Shown here: piece after piece, positions 1 to 10,784 of the stretch
Layout of the letters: the number at the start of each line of letters is the position of its first letter
Position numbering within the stretch: the stretch's first letter is position 1
Position numbers and translations under genes: made by a program
Notes under the pieces: generated by a model
Told to the model about the DNA's origin: nothing
Database searches by the model: none
What the model saw: the letters and a program-made list of their open reading frames with translations, nothing else
Source of the DNA: Patiria miniata
Lineage: Eukaryota; Echinodermata; Asteroidea; Valvatida; Asterinidae
Direction of reading: 5' to 3'
Assembly (NCBI RefSeq): GCF_015706575.1
Contig: NW_024037071.1
Span: forward strand, 11,025,774-11,089,773
Length of the DNA: 64,000 bases

Positions 1-130
1 GAGTTAACGTGGTACCGAGTTGACTTGGTAATGATTGACTCGAACTGACATGGATTTGGACCGAGTTGACTCGAACCTAACTCGGTCGGGGTAAACCCGG
101 TCCCGAGTCAACTCGGTCCCAGCTGCCAAA
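1..130. repeat. Degenerate ACCGAGTTGACTCG repeat
   Basis: The first 120 bases repeat versions of ACCGAGTTGACTCG, ending in CGAGTCAACTCGGTCCC. The motif is partly self-complementary. It is probably the end of an element lying mostly left of the window. Confidence 0.5.
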
Positions 131-814
131 CAAAATTGGTGGAGAAAATTTCTGCAATTTAATTCACAGAACGCGATCTGTCTTTTTGTATGTATGTATT
201 TTCCGCGGGTAACTTTTTGATGTACTTATTTGGTTTAATCATTCATTTCGAGGTTGCACGTACCGCTCTTACTTGAAGCAACATGTTTCCCGAAGCAGCT
301 GCCGCAGCAAGTCGCTCGTTGCCAGCTGTACTGGCGCCACCGTACACTGTCACGCTCGATGTATACGCGTAGTACCATGTGCATACCTAAATTCTCCATT
401 ATTTTTTAGGAATCATCGACCTGGAATATAGTTAAGATTAATTAAGACGAGGTTTTATCGCATTTGAGGGTCGTTTTCGATAGCTTTAGTGTTTGGTGCA
501 AAATTAAAATAAATCAGACCCAAATACACAATACTATATGTTTTCTATAGCTATCGCGGTGCGACGACCCCCACTCAATCCCACAATGCACTGCGGTAAA
601 CATTGCGAGACGTAATTAGTACAGAGGGTTATTGGTATTTTGTGAGTGCGTATCAACTGAGCTTGACTCTGGAAATCCTGATTGCACCTTAGAAAATGGC
701 TCTCGCTTTAATAAGTAGTCTCTATTAATCATTAGGCTAGGAAAAAGACCATACATTTACTTACTTAATAATCGTAACTGATTAAAGGTTCTTGAGAATA
801 CAAAGTAATTTTAC
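131..814. other. Intronic DNA without recognised feature
   Basis: This stretch lies downstream of exon A4 on the minus strand and should hold the intron before macro 4 exon B4. I see no exon, element end or tandem repeat in it. Confidence 0.4.
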
Positions 815-963
815 CGTTTCATGGGTGATACTCCCTTTCTTCAGGGTTATGTTGATGCCCTCAATTGTTGTCAGGATGTTTTTACCAGATGAAGTAATCC
901 CTGGGACTGTGACTGGAGCAGGGGCAGGGGCAAGTGGTGAACCTCCACTTGCACCTGTAGGCC
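815..963 (-). CDS. PARP14-like: PARP14-like exon A4: linker and first strand of macro domain 4
   Basis: This 149-nt exon encodes a Gly/Pro/Ala-rich linker and then ILTTIEGINITLKKGSIT, the opening strand of a macro domain. The same sentence recurs in exons A2 and A3. The acceptor (AAAG) enters in phase 1 and the donor GTAA after the ACG codon leaves in phase 0, as in the other A exons. The rest of macro domain 4 must lie left of base 1. The linker is shorter than in A2 (188 nt) and A3 (164 nt), so linker length varies while the domain start is kept. Confidence 0.75.
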
Positions 964-1208
964 CTTTGGTGTGTATAAAGCGAAGAATCAATGTTTTTTT
1001 TTTCTTAAAGTTGAAATGTATTTGTCTTTAACAGGGGAAAACAAGGCGAAGTTGAGGGTGCCATTTGCCCCAAAGGGCACATCATATCCACCCACTCAAT
1101 CAACACCAAGGGCAAGACTCCCTCACTCACACCCATACTCGCTCACTTACTCATCCCCAGCCTAGTTCCGTTATCCATACGAAAGCTCTGTAGTGCCATC
1201 AAGTATAT

Positions 1209-1606
1209 ATTTTGAAAAAAGTGAAGTATATTTTTTCCAAGTTCGTTTTTACGAGATATATTTTTTCCAAGTTCGTTTTTACGAGATATATTTTTTCCAA
1301 GTTCGTTTTTACGAGATATATTTTTCCCAAAGTTCGTTTTTACGAGATATATTTTTTCCAAGTTCGTTTTTACGAGATATATTTTTTCAAAGTTCGTTTT
1401 TACGAGATATATTTTCCCCAAAATTCGTTTTTACGAGATAAATTTTTTCAAAATTGGTTGTTACGAGATATATTTTTCCCAAAGTTAGTTTTTACGAGAT
1501 ATATTTTTTCCAAGTTCGTTTTTACGAGATATATTTTTTCCAAGTTCGTTTTTACGAGATATATTTTTTCCAAGTTCGTTTTTACGAGATATATTTTTTC
1601 CAAGTT
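1209..1606. repeat. 30-bp tandem array, about 13 copies
   Basis: A unit of about 30 bp, TTTTTTCCAAGTTCG followed by TTTTTACGAGATATA, repeats about 13 times with one-base length changes. Because 30 is a multiple of three, it gives repetitive open frames on both strands (YIFSKFVFTR on plus, LVKTNLEKIY on minus). These are not evidence of a gene. It lies in the intron before exon A4. Confidence 0.9.
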
Positions 1607-1755
1607 CTGAACCTCTGGTTCTGAAAAGAACCAGAGGTAAAAACCAGAGGTATAAACTCTTAAGAGTTTATACCTCAGAGGTATAAACTCTTAAGAGTTT
1701 ATACAGAGGTATAAAACTCTTCAGAGTTTATACTTCTGGTTCTTTTCAGAAACAT
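1607..1755. repeat. Cluster of nested palindromes
   Basis: The 30-bp array ends in a run of perfect inverted repeats: CCTCTGGTTC with GAACCAGAGG around GAAAA, and TATAAACTCTTAAGAGTTTA two times plus a variant. The whole cluster can also pair end to end (GTTCTGAA against TTTCAGAAAC). It looks like the core of a foldback structure or repeated hairpin replication. Confidence 0.8.
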
Positions 1756-1917
1756 TCTTTTTGTTGAGAAATTAGTCACACATGGTGTTTCCACAAACCT
1801 TTCATCATTTATGCTAAAAACTGCTTAATTAAAAAATAAGGGGCACCATTTGCGTTTCCTTTTATTTTTTTTTACTTACCATGCACTGTTAGATTAATCT
1901 ACACCACCATTATTTAC

Positions 1918-1970
1918 TTGATGAAAGCCAACTTTCTTTGACTTCCTTCCGTGGCCAGAAGGGGTGAACC
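1918..1970 (-). pseudogene. PARP14-like: Relic or alternative D-type exon
   Basis: A 53-nt piece between AG and GTAAAT reads GFTPSGHGRKSKKVGFHQ, matching the second half of exons D2 and D3 (GFIPSGHGKK). If spliced after D3 it would leave in phase 0, whereas the next exon (A4) needs phase 1. It is therefore more likely a decaying duplicate than a constitutive exon. A different donor could rescue it; I do not see a clear one before an in-frame stop. Confidence 0.4.
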
Positions 1971-2040
1971 CTATTATTGCAGAAGTAAAATCAAAGGACG
2001 GGGTAATGATTTTCAAATAGAGCTTAATGCGTTGGTTTAC

Positions 2041-2152
2041 CTGCTGACAAGCCAGTTTGTTTTATCTTCTTTCCGTGACCAGAAGGGATGAATCCTGTAG
2101 CTCCGTTTGGTGTTGCTGGGGTCAGCACGCGTTGAATTTCACTCTCAAAACA
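2041..2152 (-). CDS. PARP14-like: PARP14-like exon D3: linker after macro domain 3
   Basis: This 112-nt exon is bounded by TTTTGTAG before it and GTAAAC after it. It encodes CFESEIQRVLTPATPNGA followed by GFIPSGHGKKIKQTG, a low-complexity linker. It enters in phase 0 from exon C3 and leaves in phase 1 towards A4. It is the same length as D2 at 8.9 kb and closely similar, which supports both as real exons of a duplicated block. Confidence 0.75.
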
Positions 2153-2859
2153 CTACAAAATTTATACAGACATTATAACTTAATAAAGATTTCACACGTA
2201 ATTAGGTCTGTAATTGGGACCAAGTCTGACACATGGGTCATTCCATGTCAAACAACTCACCTTTTTACCTTAAGTCTTCCGATTTTGATAAAAACTGCTG
2301 GGCTTGTAGATCCTGATGAGCTGTGAATGCACACCAGTTTTTTAGCCCTATCCGGCCTACCATGTAGTCAGGGCAGAAACCACCCAAAAAATGCATTTTT
2401 AGATACAAATATCACCTGTTTGGTACAGATATGCCATAACCGTGTCATTTTTCAACAAATATGCACAAACGTGGTACTAAAATAATGAGAATGGCATGCT
2501 CAAATCAACTCTTTTGTGAAAATTAAATTTTGTGAAAAGTAGGGCACCATGACCTTTAACATGTTGCTGTGAACTTTGACCAAATTTTTGTAATAATGTA
2601 TCATTCAGAAACAAATGGGGTCTTCCAAATTTACAACTTAACTTAATTTTGTACAGTTAGTAGGTTACAAATAAATCAAGTTATAGACTTTACATTAGAA
2701 ACCCACACTTTTCGTTACACAAGTTTATTTAGGATCAAAAGTTCGACATTTCTGTTTTATCACGAAGTACATGGTTGATGCATGAGTGGCAAAACATACA
2801 AACGTGACAGCTTGTTAAATCGCATTGAATATATATGTTGTAATCATTTTCTTTAGAAC

Positions 2860-3170
2860 CCTATTCCTATATAAGGTTAACAGACTCACCAAACAACTGA
2901 CTAAATGACACTCAAAAGTGACATTCTGATATAAGGTTAACAGACTCACCAAAACAACTGACTAAATGACAGTCAAAAGTGACATGTGGTAATCATGATA
3001 TTTAGGACCCCGTTCCAATAAACAGACTTACCAAAACAACTGACTAAATGACAATCAAAAGTTACTGCACATGTGGTAATCATTATCTTCAGGACCTCGT
3101 TCCATATAAGGTTAACAGACTCACCAAAACAACTGACTAAATGGCGCTCAAAAGTGACATTCTGATATTT
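2860..3170. repeat. Short tandem repeat, four copies
   Basis: Four spaced copies of AACAGACTCACCAAAACAAC followed by TGACTAAATGAC and CAAAAGTGACA occur here. Spacing alternates because some copies carry an extra GGTAATCAT segment. It is intronic between C3 and D3. Confidence 0.75.
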
Positions 3171-3610
3171 CTTGTCATCTCAACAGCTTGTTATGAGACC
3201 ATCTAGAATGTCAACAAGTTAAATTTTGTGAGAACTACAGGTGTTGTGAAAACTACAAGTTTACAAAGTGCACGGCTGACTGCAAAAAAGGTAGGAAAGT
3301 CACATATTCTTTTAAAGTGGTTTCAAACTTACAACAACCATTAGTTAATCTGAAGAAAAACACACTGATTTAGCCTGCCAAAGTCACTTTGTACAATACT
3401 ATACAGCCATCTGCAAAAGTCGATTTGAACGGAACTCGTACAATAAATAGAAGTGTTCTAAAAATACGGATTACCATGTGTAGAAAGAGTTCTGTGTGTG
3501 GTTCCCGGCCAAAATACACTTGCCTTATGGAACACACAAGGGGGTGGTTTTTGGCGACGGTTGTTCATGGTGAGGAAAGATTTGCTGTTGAAATTTTGAT
3601 ATGTAAATAC

Positions 3611-3832
3611 CTGCGCAGTCTTCGTATCTTTCTCGTAGACTACAAAGCGGACGTCCTTCAGTACACCATTCGGATGTTGACTGCTGAATTCCAAGACTGA
3701 TTCATACATGACCCGGGCAGTGACATCAGCGGGGTAATCCAGTATGCCTGTACCGAGTGCTGGGATTGCTATGGAAAGCATTCCATCTTGCTCAGCGTGC
3801 TCCATCAAACTGAGGACAAGCTCCTTCAGGAA
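3611..3832 (-). CDS. PARP14-like: PARP14-like exon C3: C-terminal half of macro domain 3
   Basis: This 222-nt exon, phase 0 to 0, encodes a segment starting FLKELVLSLMEHAEQDGML and containing IAIPALGTGILDYPADVT, the phosphate-binding loop and following helix of macro domains. It ends with VRFVVYEKDTKTAQ, the last strand. Splice sites are TTAAG before and GTATTT after. It differs from exon C2 at only about seven of 74 residues, and a central stretch of about 120 nt is nearly identical, which suggests recent duplication or gene conversion. Confidence 0.85.
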
Positions 3833-4172
3833 CTTAATCATGAAATAATCGTCCTCTTCAATAATTGTCTAAGTCCGTTTTATATATCTTGTAAGTGTAC
3901 AGTGCTGTACATAAGGGGCACTTATAGTTCAGTCGTAGTTTCAAAAAAGGGTCTCTCTTTTACTTTCCGAATTCTGATTGGACAGGAACACGTACAGGCC
4001 TTGTGAGGGTTATGGCATTAAAGCCAGGTTGAAGTTTCATTAACAATGGCGAATTATTGTGAGGCAATAAGTAAAAGGTTGTCGAAGAAATTCTTTCTCA
4101 ATTCAAACAGTAAGAAAGTTGGTGAACGCCCCCACCTCATTCTCTCCGAATTATATGCATTGCTCCTCTCAC

Positions 4173-4406
4173 CTTCTCTGCTCTGGCTGGACTGTATTTT
4201 TCACAGACGCAGTGGTAGATTGTTTTGCATGTTAGATTTGCTGGGCCCGTTTCTATGAATTCACCAGGTAGGATGTTTCCTCGACTAGAAATCACGTTGT
4301 TACACGCTAGCTGTAAGCGTTGCCCAGCTGCTTGCAATATGGCCTTAGACACTGCACCACCACTAAGGTTCATATCACTTCCAGCAGTGTTGACTATTAT
4401 ATCGAC
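4173..4406 (-). CDS. PARP14-like: PARP14-like exon B3: N-terminal half of macro domain 3
   Basis: This 234-nt exon, phase 0 to 0, begins VDIIVNTAGSDMNLSGGAV and continues SKAILQAAGQRLQL, the ribose-contacting part of a macro fold. The usual NAAN of active macro domains reads NTAG here. It ends EKYSPARAEK before a GTGAGA donor. The acceptor is TTACAG. It has the same length as B2 and differs at a minority of residues. The missing NAAN motif suggests binding rather than hydrolysis; that is inference from family knowledge. Confidence 0.85.
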
Positions 4407-4749
4407 CTGTAAACCCAAACAATTAAGATACACGTGTATGTACTTATTCAACAGAGAGGCTTTTCTTGCAAAGAGAAAGTTGATGTTCCAGTAACAGTAA
4501 AACAACACAAAACAACTTAGATTCTGACTTAGATAAAGAATTTAGATCATGTAGACACGGGAAATATCCAAATCTAGTATTCTAAGCATATATTTGTTGA
4601 AACTCGGATAGCTCTGCAATAATTCACCTAAATTATCTCGACGATTATGCAGGGGCAAAATGGCTGTATTTTATGGAGGAGACTGATAATGGGAGGTGGA
4701 AATGCCAATGATATTGCTAAATTGCTGAGGTTCGATTTTGTCTTGAATA

Positions 4750-4950
4750 TCATCCCAAACCCAGTAATACAAAACCCTCCCCTATCTTTGCAAAGCAGTC
4801 AGTCAAAGAAACTGGCCTGAGTTTATTAGCCCTGGTGGGCTTTGTCTTCGGTATGGGTACTACTATGACCTTTTTCCATTGTTTCCTCAACTCACAGGCA
4901 AATTCTTTAACAAGCTTGGGAGAAATCCAATTGGGACCATTTGCTTTGTT

Positions 4951-4981
<31 letters not shown>

Positions 4982-5612
4982 AGCTCAGTGTACATTTCCC
5001 AAGAATAGAATGATGGTGGTGGCTCCATATGGCTTGTAAGTAGGCCTCGAGAATACCAATATCGAGAGGGGGGATATAAGAAGAAACCTCGTCATCACTC
5101 ACTCCCTGGACAGGTATTCTGAGGACATATTTAGTGTTGCCAGTCATTAATTTTATCTGCTGGTACCACTTTCTTGGATTTGTTTCTTGTAGAATGCAGA
5201 CTCTGTTGGCCTTCTTAATCTCTCTTATGACCTTATTACGAAATTTATTGTACACCTCGACTCTACCTGATCTGAACGCAACCTGTCTCTTTGTTTTTTT
5301 TACAAGTGATGTAACTTTCTATTGGCATCCAAGGTTTAATATTGCTTTGGGTTTTTATTGTTTACATAGGAAAGAATCTATCAACTGCGTCATGGATAGA
5401 CTCGTAAAGTGCGTCTGCCTTACGTTGGGTATTTTCAGCTTAGAGAACGTTAGGCCAGGAGAGGGGTCCTGTTCTTTGATCAACCCACCAAACACTCTCA
5501 ACTGTGAATCTTTCATGGGACGGTATGTCCTTTTGCTGCTCTGTTTTTGTATACCCTGCACTTCGGGTCTCCACAAGATACACAAATGATCACTCTTTCC
5601 CAATGCAGACAA
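4750..5612 (-). mobile_element. LINE relic, pre-RT and RT start
   Basis: Minus-strand fragments show LINE sequence: LGKSDHLCILWRPEVQ, then YNKFRNKVIREIKKANRVC, NPRKWYQQIKLMTGNTK, and NKANGPNWISPKLVKEFA with VIVVPIPKTKP. These are the linker after the endonuclease and the first RT motifs. The frame is broken in several places. A run of about 28 A on the minus strand (4,955-4,982) interrupts the coding part just before NKANGP, probably an expanded A tract. The element is truncated at both ends and sits in the intron between A3 and B3. Confidence 0.75.
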
Positions 5613-5734
5613 GGTAACTGGGTCTCAAAAGTGAACATTGACATGCTTGTAGTCAGTCCAGCATAATTTGATTACGTTTAAATCCAAGCTCGTATTGTCA
5701 CTTCATACCAAGCATAATGCCCATTTAGGCCTCA

Positions 5735-6340
5735 AATATGCCTAAGATATGTACTTGGGGGAGGGAAAGGCTCTGCCACATCATGCTTAGGCCAGATTTT
5801 GGAATGAATGTGAACATTCCGGACAGAAGCGCCAAATTTCCCATATATGTTCCTGATAGCCTTAGCTTTGAATTTTTGATAGAAACCACTTTATCCAATT
5901 ACATTATGGCGGCCATCTTGGATTTTTAAAGATGGCGGCCATTGAAAAACTATATCTATCTATATCTCATCTTCTAAGCCACTTAGGATACAGATTTTGG
6001 TGTCTAAACGTACATTTTTAGTTTCAAGGAATGCAACTGTTCCATATAGGATAGTGTCAAATGGTTGGTTTGTCCAGATACATCATTGTGGCCATCTTGT
6101 CTTTGAAAGATGGCTGCAATTTGATACCTATATCTACAAATACATGTTTTGCGTCTTTAAGCCACTTAGGACATAAATCTTGGTGTCTAAACATATATTT
6201 CCATGGTCAAGGAACATAACTGAGCCATTTGGGTTAGGGCCAAATTGTTTATTTGTCCAGATACCTTGCGGCGGCCATCTTGGATTTTAAAGACGGCCGC
6301 CATTGAAAACCTATATCTTTTAATGTATCATCTTCTAAAC
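5735..6340. repeat. About 180-bp tandem repeat with GCGGCCATCTTGG palindromes
   Basis: Three clear copies (near 5,904, 6,083 and 6,268), and perhaps a fourth diverged one before them, repeat at about 180 bp. Each carries an inverted pair, GCGGCCATCTTGGATTTTTA then AAGATGGCGGCCAT, followed by CTATATC. AAGATGGCGGC matches the YY1 consensus known from animals. The middle copy is more decayed. Confidence 0.8.
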
Positions 6341-6584
6341 CACCTAAAAACACAAATTTAGACCTTTAAGTGGGTCGCTCATTGGTAAACATTATAAGGT
6401 GCGCACGTGCGTATTGCATGAGCGTGTTTCTTGCATACCGATGGCACCTCAGAAAATAACTCTCGCCTACATTTTTTTTGAAAAATAGTGATCATAAAAT
6501 AGGTTAAACACACTAGACATTTACTTACTGAAATTATTAGTTGTAACTGATTGAGGTTCTGGAGAATAAAAAGCTATCTTTTAC

Positions 6585-6748
6585 CGTTTCATCAGTGATG
6601 CTTCCTTTCTTGAGGGTTATGTTGATGCCCTCCATTGTTGTCAAGATGTTTTGCCTAGGTGAAGTAAACCTTGGGGCTAAAGCAGAGGAAGAGACTGGTT
6701 GGGGTACGCCACCAACAACTGGTGAACCACCACTTGTACCTCTTGGAC
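6585..6748 (-). CDS. PARP14-like: PARP14-like exon A3: linker and first strand of macro domain 3
   Basis: This 164-nt exon encodes the linker GPRGTSGGSPVVGG and a Pro/Ser-rich tail, then NILTTMEGINITLKKGSIT, the first strand of macro domain 3. The acceptor is CAAATAG in phase 1 and the donor GTAAAA follows the Thr codon in phase 0, matching A2 and A4. The LINE relic at 4.75-5.62 kb sits in the intron between this exon and B3. Confidence 0.8.
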
Positions 6749-6887
6749 CTATTTGGTTGTATAAAACAAAGCATCAATGCTTTCCTAAGTTAAAAGTGTG
6801 GGTTTTTTTAAACAGGGAATAACTAAGGCGAACTCGAGAGTGTCATTTAACCCGAGGGCATATTAAACACACCCCCTAAATCAACAC

Positions 6888-6932
6888 ACACACACACACA
6901 CACACCCACCCACCCACCCACCCACCCACACA
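6888..6932. repeat. CA and CACC microsatellite
   Basis: A (CA)n run changes into (CACC)n over about 45 bases at the edge of the following tandem duplication. Confidence 0.9.
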
Positions 6933-6934
6933 CG

Positions 6935-7592
6935 CTAACATAGGCGTAGAAGTGGGGTACTTCCTTTGTTCTCGTGTACTAAAATTTTGCAACGTCGCAC
7001 ACTAATGTCAAAATGCTCTTATTTTAACCAGAGTTAATTTTTTGGGCTGAAATTCGGACTTAATATCCCTTTTCTAAAACTCTTCCATTTGCGACGTATC
7101 AACCCACCTTGGAAATTCCTAGTTTTTGAGTAAAATCCATATATCTATTTCGTGAAAAACTTGTGGGGTACCAAAACGGTACCCCGCCAGTCGGTGGGCA
7201 TTCCTTATGGGGTACCTCCCATTGTTCCAGTACCCCACAAGGCAGTGTTTGTACACGCACTCACACGCACACACGCTTACATAGGCATGTGGGGTACTTC
7301 CTTTGTTCTCGTGTACTAAAGTTTTGCAACGTCACACACCAATTTCAAAATACCCTTATTTTAACCTGAATTAATTTCCTGGGCTAAAATTCGGACCTAA
7401 TATCCCTTTTCTAAACATCTTCCATTTGCGACATATCAACCCACCTTGGAAATCCTAGTTTTTGAGTAAAATCCATATTTCGTGAAAAACTTGTGGGGTA
7501 CCGAAACGGTACCCCGCAAGTCGGTGGGCATTCCTTGTGGGGTACCTCCCATTGTTCCGGGACCCCACAAGGCAGTGTTTGTACACGCACCA
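6935..7592. repeat. Tandem duplication of about 325 bp
   Basis: Two copies, roughly 6,935-7,262 and 7,263-7,592, share GTGGGGTACTTCCTTTGTTC through CAAGGCAGTGTTTGTACACG. Each contains GTGGGGTACC-AAAC-GGTACCCC, a short perfect palindrome. Both are in the intron between D2 and A3. Confidence 0.85.
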
Positions 7593-7599
7593 CAGTGTA

Positions 7600-8370
7600 T
7601 AATTTTGTCTGCAATACCCAATAATGTCCTATAAATTTTGTACCCGATCGCCAAATTTGGGACCCTATTGTCCTCTATTGTTCAACGTCCCCAATTGAAT
7701 GCAGAAAAAAACCTCGTTCATACACTGTTATCCAGTTACCTAGCGTAAATGTCACATTTTCCCATAGGTGACGCTATCGGTGTCGGTTAAAGGCTAGATT
7801 AATTGCTTGGGCCAAGGAAGTACCCAGCAGAGTCTGGAGGCTTATGGATCAAAGGTGTTCCCGTGGGTGTTTCCCGCTGCTGAAAGATTGGCTAAGTGTA
7901 GGAGACAGCAGCAGGGGTGGAGGTTCAAGGCAGCGGCTGTACGTGACCGAACCGACGAAGATGACGCTACTTGGGAACAAGATGCAGGGGATGGTTGGTG
8001 TGTTGGCGGATGATTTCAAAGTCTGACTACATGACATGCATGCTCCGGACCCCTTATTTGCATGTATATCGAATACATCGAGGGGCTTGGCAGACGCTGT
8101 TGTGAGGTATTCACAAGACAATACGATTAAAATACGACTACGATACGAACTCTGCGCGCACGGCGTGAACACATTAAACCATACCGATTGTCGCTGCGGA
8201 AATAACAGATTCATGGTCACAGATCGTACGTGAATGGTAAAGAACGTGGAGCAATTTTTATTCGTCTGTGGTGTTCTTTCAACACAGTTTTCATACAAAA
8301 ACATTTTCTTGAAGATTTATAGTGTTTAAACGTCGGTGTGAAAACCCGAATAATAGTTAATGCGGTACCC
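7600..8370. other. Intronic DNA without recognised feature
   Basis: Opposite-strand open frames of 60-150 codons occur here, but none shows a known domain or good splice borders. I see no element end. Confidence 0.35.
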
Positions 8371-8384
8371 GCTGCTATGTACAT

Positions 8385-8580
8385 CATATTCGAACCAGCC
8401 AACCGATCCCGTTAGCTCGGTGGTCGAGTGATAAGACATCTGCACTAGAAAGCAGGAGATCATGGGATCGAGTCCCACCCGAGTGATTTTTTCCAACTTT
8501 CACTCGGGAGGTAACAGACTGAGAATACAGTGTTTAAACGTAGGTGAAGGGCAAAACCTAATTTGATTTAAATCTATGTT
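8385..8580 (+). mobile_element. tRNA-derived SINE, copy 1
   Basis: GTTAGCTCGGTGGTCGAGTG fits a tRNA A box and GGGATCGAGTCCCAC a B box, separated by an anticodon-like hairpin CTGC-loop-GCAG. The sequence continues past the tRNA-like end into a shared body (TTTTTTCCAACTTTC, GTGAAGGGC, CCTAATTTGATT). A second copy lies at 22.6 kb. The anticodon triplets differ between copies, and flanks are shared, so it is a SINE and not a tRNA gene. Confidence 0.8.
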
Positions 8581-8878
8581 GAAAACTTCCTCTCATGCAC
8601 TCACCCATATGGTAACTGTGTTGATGGCGCAAGAAAGTCTTCACGCTATGGTGGTTACAAGCTACCGTAGGACTGTTGTAAATTTGGCAAGTCATTGGCT
8701 TCCATGAGCTAGCTGGATCGATGCTGGTTCAGGGGCCATTAATTCGCTTGTTCTCTGAAGCCGGTCTTTACATAACCGTTAATACACCCACGTGATTGAG
8801 TCTCGACAAATCAGAAGCCATCAAGTCTCCAAAGTATTTTTTAATGTAAGTTAAATATACAACAACAATATTTTTTAC

Positions 8879-8990
8879 CTGATAATGGAACAGTATTTAT
8901 CAACTTCTTTTCGTGGCCGGAAGGGATGAATCCTGTAGCTCCATTTGGTGTTGCAGGGGTCATTAGGCGTTGAATTTCGCTCTCAAAACA
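8879..8990 (-). CDS. PARP14-like: PARP14-like exon D2: linker after macro domain 2
   Basis: This 112-nt exon lies between TTTTGTAG and GTAAAA and reads CFESEIQRLMTPATPNGA, then GFIPSGHEKKLINTVPL. It joins C2 in phase 0 and A3 in phase 1. It is the twin of D3 at 2.0 kb in length, phase and sequence. The linker has no recognised fold. Confidence 0.75.
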
Positions 8991-9319
8991 CTACAAAATT
9001 CATAAAGATTTAATAACTTAATAAAGATTTCACAGTTTTTGTCATTTACGCGAGCACACGTTTTACATGTAATAATAATATAAGTGGAAATTCATGTCTG
9101 TAAGATTTAGCGCCCATGCCTTAATTGTGGGTGATAAGCAATGTTGGTATTTACATGTAAAATGTACATGTATTTATATAATAAACTTTAGCACAGCAAT
9201 CCAGTTTCACGACCCCTCAAAATTGTGCATTTTTTAAGGAAATTTGGTAGAATTGATGACAAGTCGTTACATAGTCGTATTCTGTCCGTGAACTTCGATC
9301 GAAATACCGATCTACAAAA

Positions 9320-9880
9320 TTACCCATAGTTAATATTCCTACATTGCGCTACTAGTGAAACTGGGTAAAATAGGAATTTTGGGAAATACTGATTTAATTT
9401 GCCATGGAAAAGGGATGTTAAAATTACCCACGCGCAATATTCCCACACTGCGCTACTACTGAATCTGGGCAAAGTGGGAATTCGGCCAATTTTGATTAAA
9501 TTTGCCATTGATGAAGGGTTTTATTAAACATTGGTATTATTTCTACATTGAGCTGTTACTAAACCTGGGCAAAGTGAAAATTAACGTCAATTTGAAGTAA
9601 CTGATACAGAAAATTGCCGATAATATCACCCATTGTTAATATTCCTATATTGCGCTACTTCCGAATCTGGGGAAAGTAGGAATTTCGGGAAATATATTGA
9701 TTTAATTTGCCGTAAAAGGGGTGTTAAAATTACTCATGCGTAATATTTCCTCACTGCGCTACTACCGAACCCGGGAAAAGTGTGCATTTCGTTCAATTTT
9801 GGATGTACTTTTCTATAGGTATGGGGTGTTAAATTGCGCTGCTACTGAACCTGGGCAAAGTGGGAATGTAATTGCTATAG
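9320..9880. repeat. About 104-bp tandem repeat, six copies
   Basis: Six diverged copies of TGCGCTACTACTGAATCTGG followed by GCAAAGTGGGAATT recur near 9,343, 9,447, 9,545, 9,648, 9,753 and 9,832. The last copies are shorter. The array is intronic between C2 and D2. Confidence 0.8.
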
Positions 9881-10562
9881 ATGAGGGTGAATAAGGCCCA
9901 CGGTCCTGCTGGGTCACGTGGAGGATCACAGACACAGATTCTTATGATGAGGTCGTCGCAGGGGAGGCCAAGAGGGGGCGCTTGCCCCCCCCCCCCCTCA
10001 GAACCCCCTCCCCCCAAAAAAGAAGACCAAAAACCTGACGAGAATGGCAAAGTCATGTTGCTGTTAACATAATATATATTCAACATGGACGTCCGCAGGA
10101 GTGTCAATGGGGGTGCAATTGGCATCCTCCCCTTCCTCGAAAAATTGATAAATAAAGAATTTGCTTCGTCTTACTGAAATCACTACACCATATGTTTCTA
10201 CATATTAGAATTACCTGAGTTAAGCCCTGCATCGTGTAATCTCGAGTTTTTGTAATACACATTTGCAGTGAAATAAGAAAGTTGTGCGCATTCCTGCTTT
10301 TGCCTTCTTTTTCACTGATAGTATTATTTGAATTAATCTACGCCACTAGGACAATGTAAAACATTTGGATGAGACATGATTCATGAGTGGCTAAACACAA
10401 CCTGCCAGCTTGTTGAAAATGTATGAATATATCTGTGTTAAAAGGAGTTATGTGTGCTGTTTCCCGGTCAACGAAAGTCAATTAACGCAGAAGGGGTGCT
10501 TTTCGACGACAGTTGCCCATGGTCAAAACAGATTTGCAGTTGAAATGTTGAGATGAACATAC
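9881..10562. other. Intronic DNA with C-rich tract
   Basis: The stretch holds a C-run and CCCCCTCC tract near 9,980-10,015 and otherwise nothing I recognise. A Pro-rich open frame over the tract is a composition artefact. Confidence 0.4.
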
Positions 10563-10784
10563 CTGCACAGTGCTCACATCTTTCTCGTACACTACAAAGC
10601 GGACGTCCTTCAGTACACCATTCGGATGTTGACTGCTGAATTCCAAGACTGATTCATACATGACCCGGGCAGTGACATCAGCTGGGTAGTTCAGGTTGCC
10701 TGTACCGAGTGCTGGGATTGCTATGGAAAGCATTCCATCTTGCTCAGCGTGCTCCATTAAACTGTGGACAAGCTCCTTCAGGAA
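10563..10784 (-). CDS. PARP14-like: PARP14-like exon C2: C-terminal half of macro domain 2
   Basis: This 222-nt exon, phase 0 to 0, starts FLKELVHSLMEHAEQDGML and contains IAIPALGTGNLNYPADVT, the loop that wraps the ADP-ribose phosphates in macro domains. It ends VRFVVYEKDVSTVQ before GTATGT. The acceptor is GATTTAG. It is nearly the same as C3, with Asn replacing Ile and Asp near the loop. Confidence 0.85.

Noticed and set aside
1143-1610. Open frames of 82-132 codons in the 30-bp array
   Set aside because: The unit length is a multiple of three; the peptides are simple repeats.
8397-8490. Functional tRNA gene
   Set aside because: The body extends beyond the tRNA-like part and a second copy shares the flanks, so it is a SINE.
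9829-10125. Pro- and Gly-rich open frames on both strands
   Set aside because: They come from a C-run and CCCCTCC tract; no homology.
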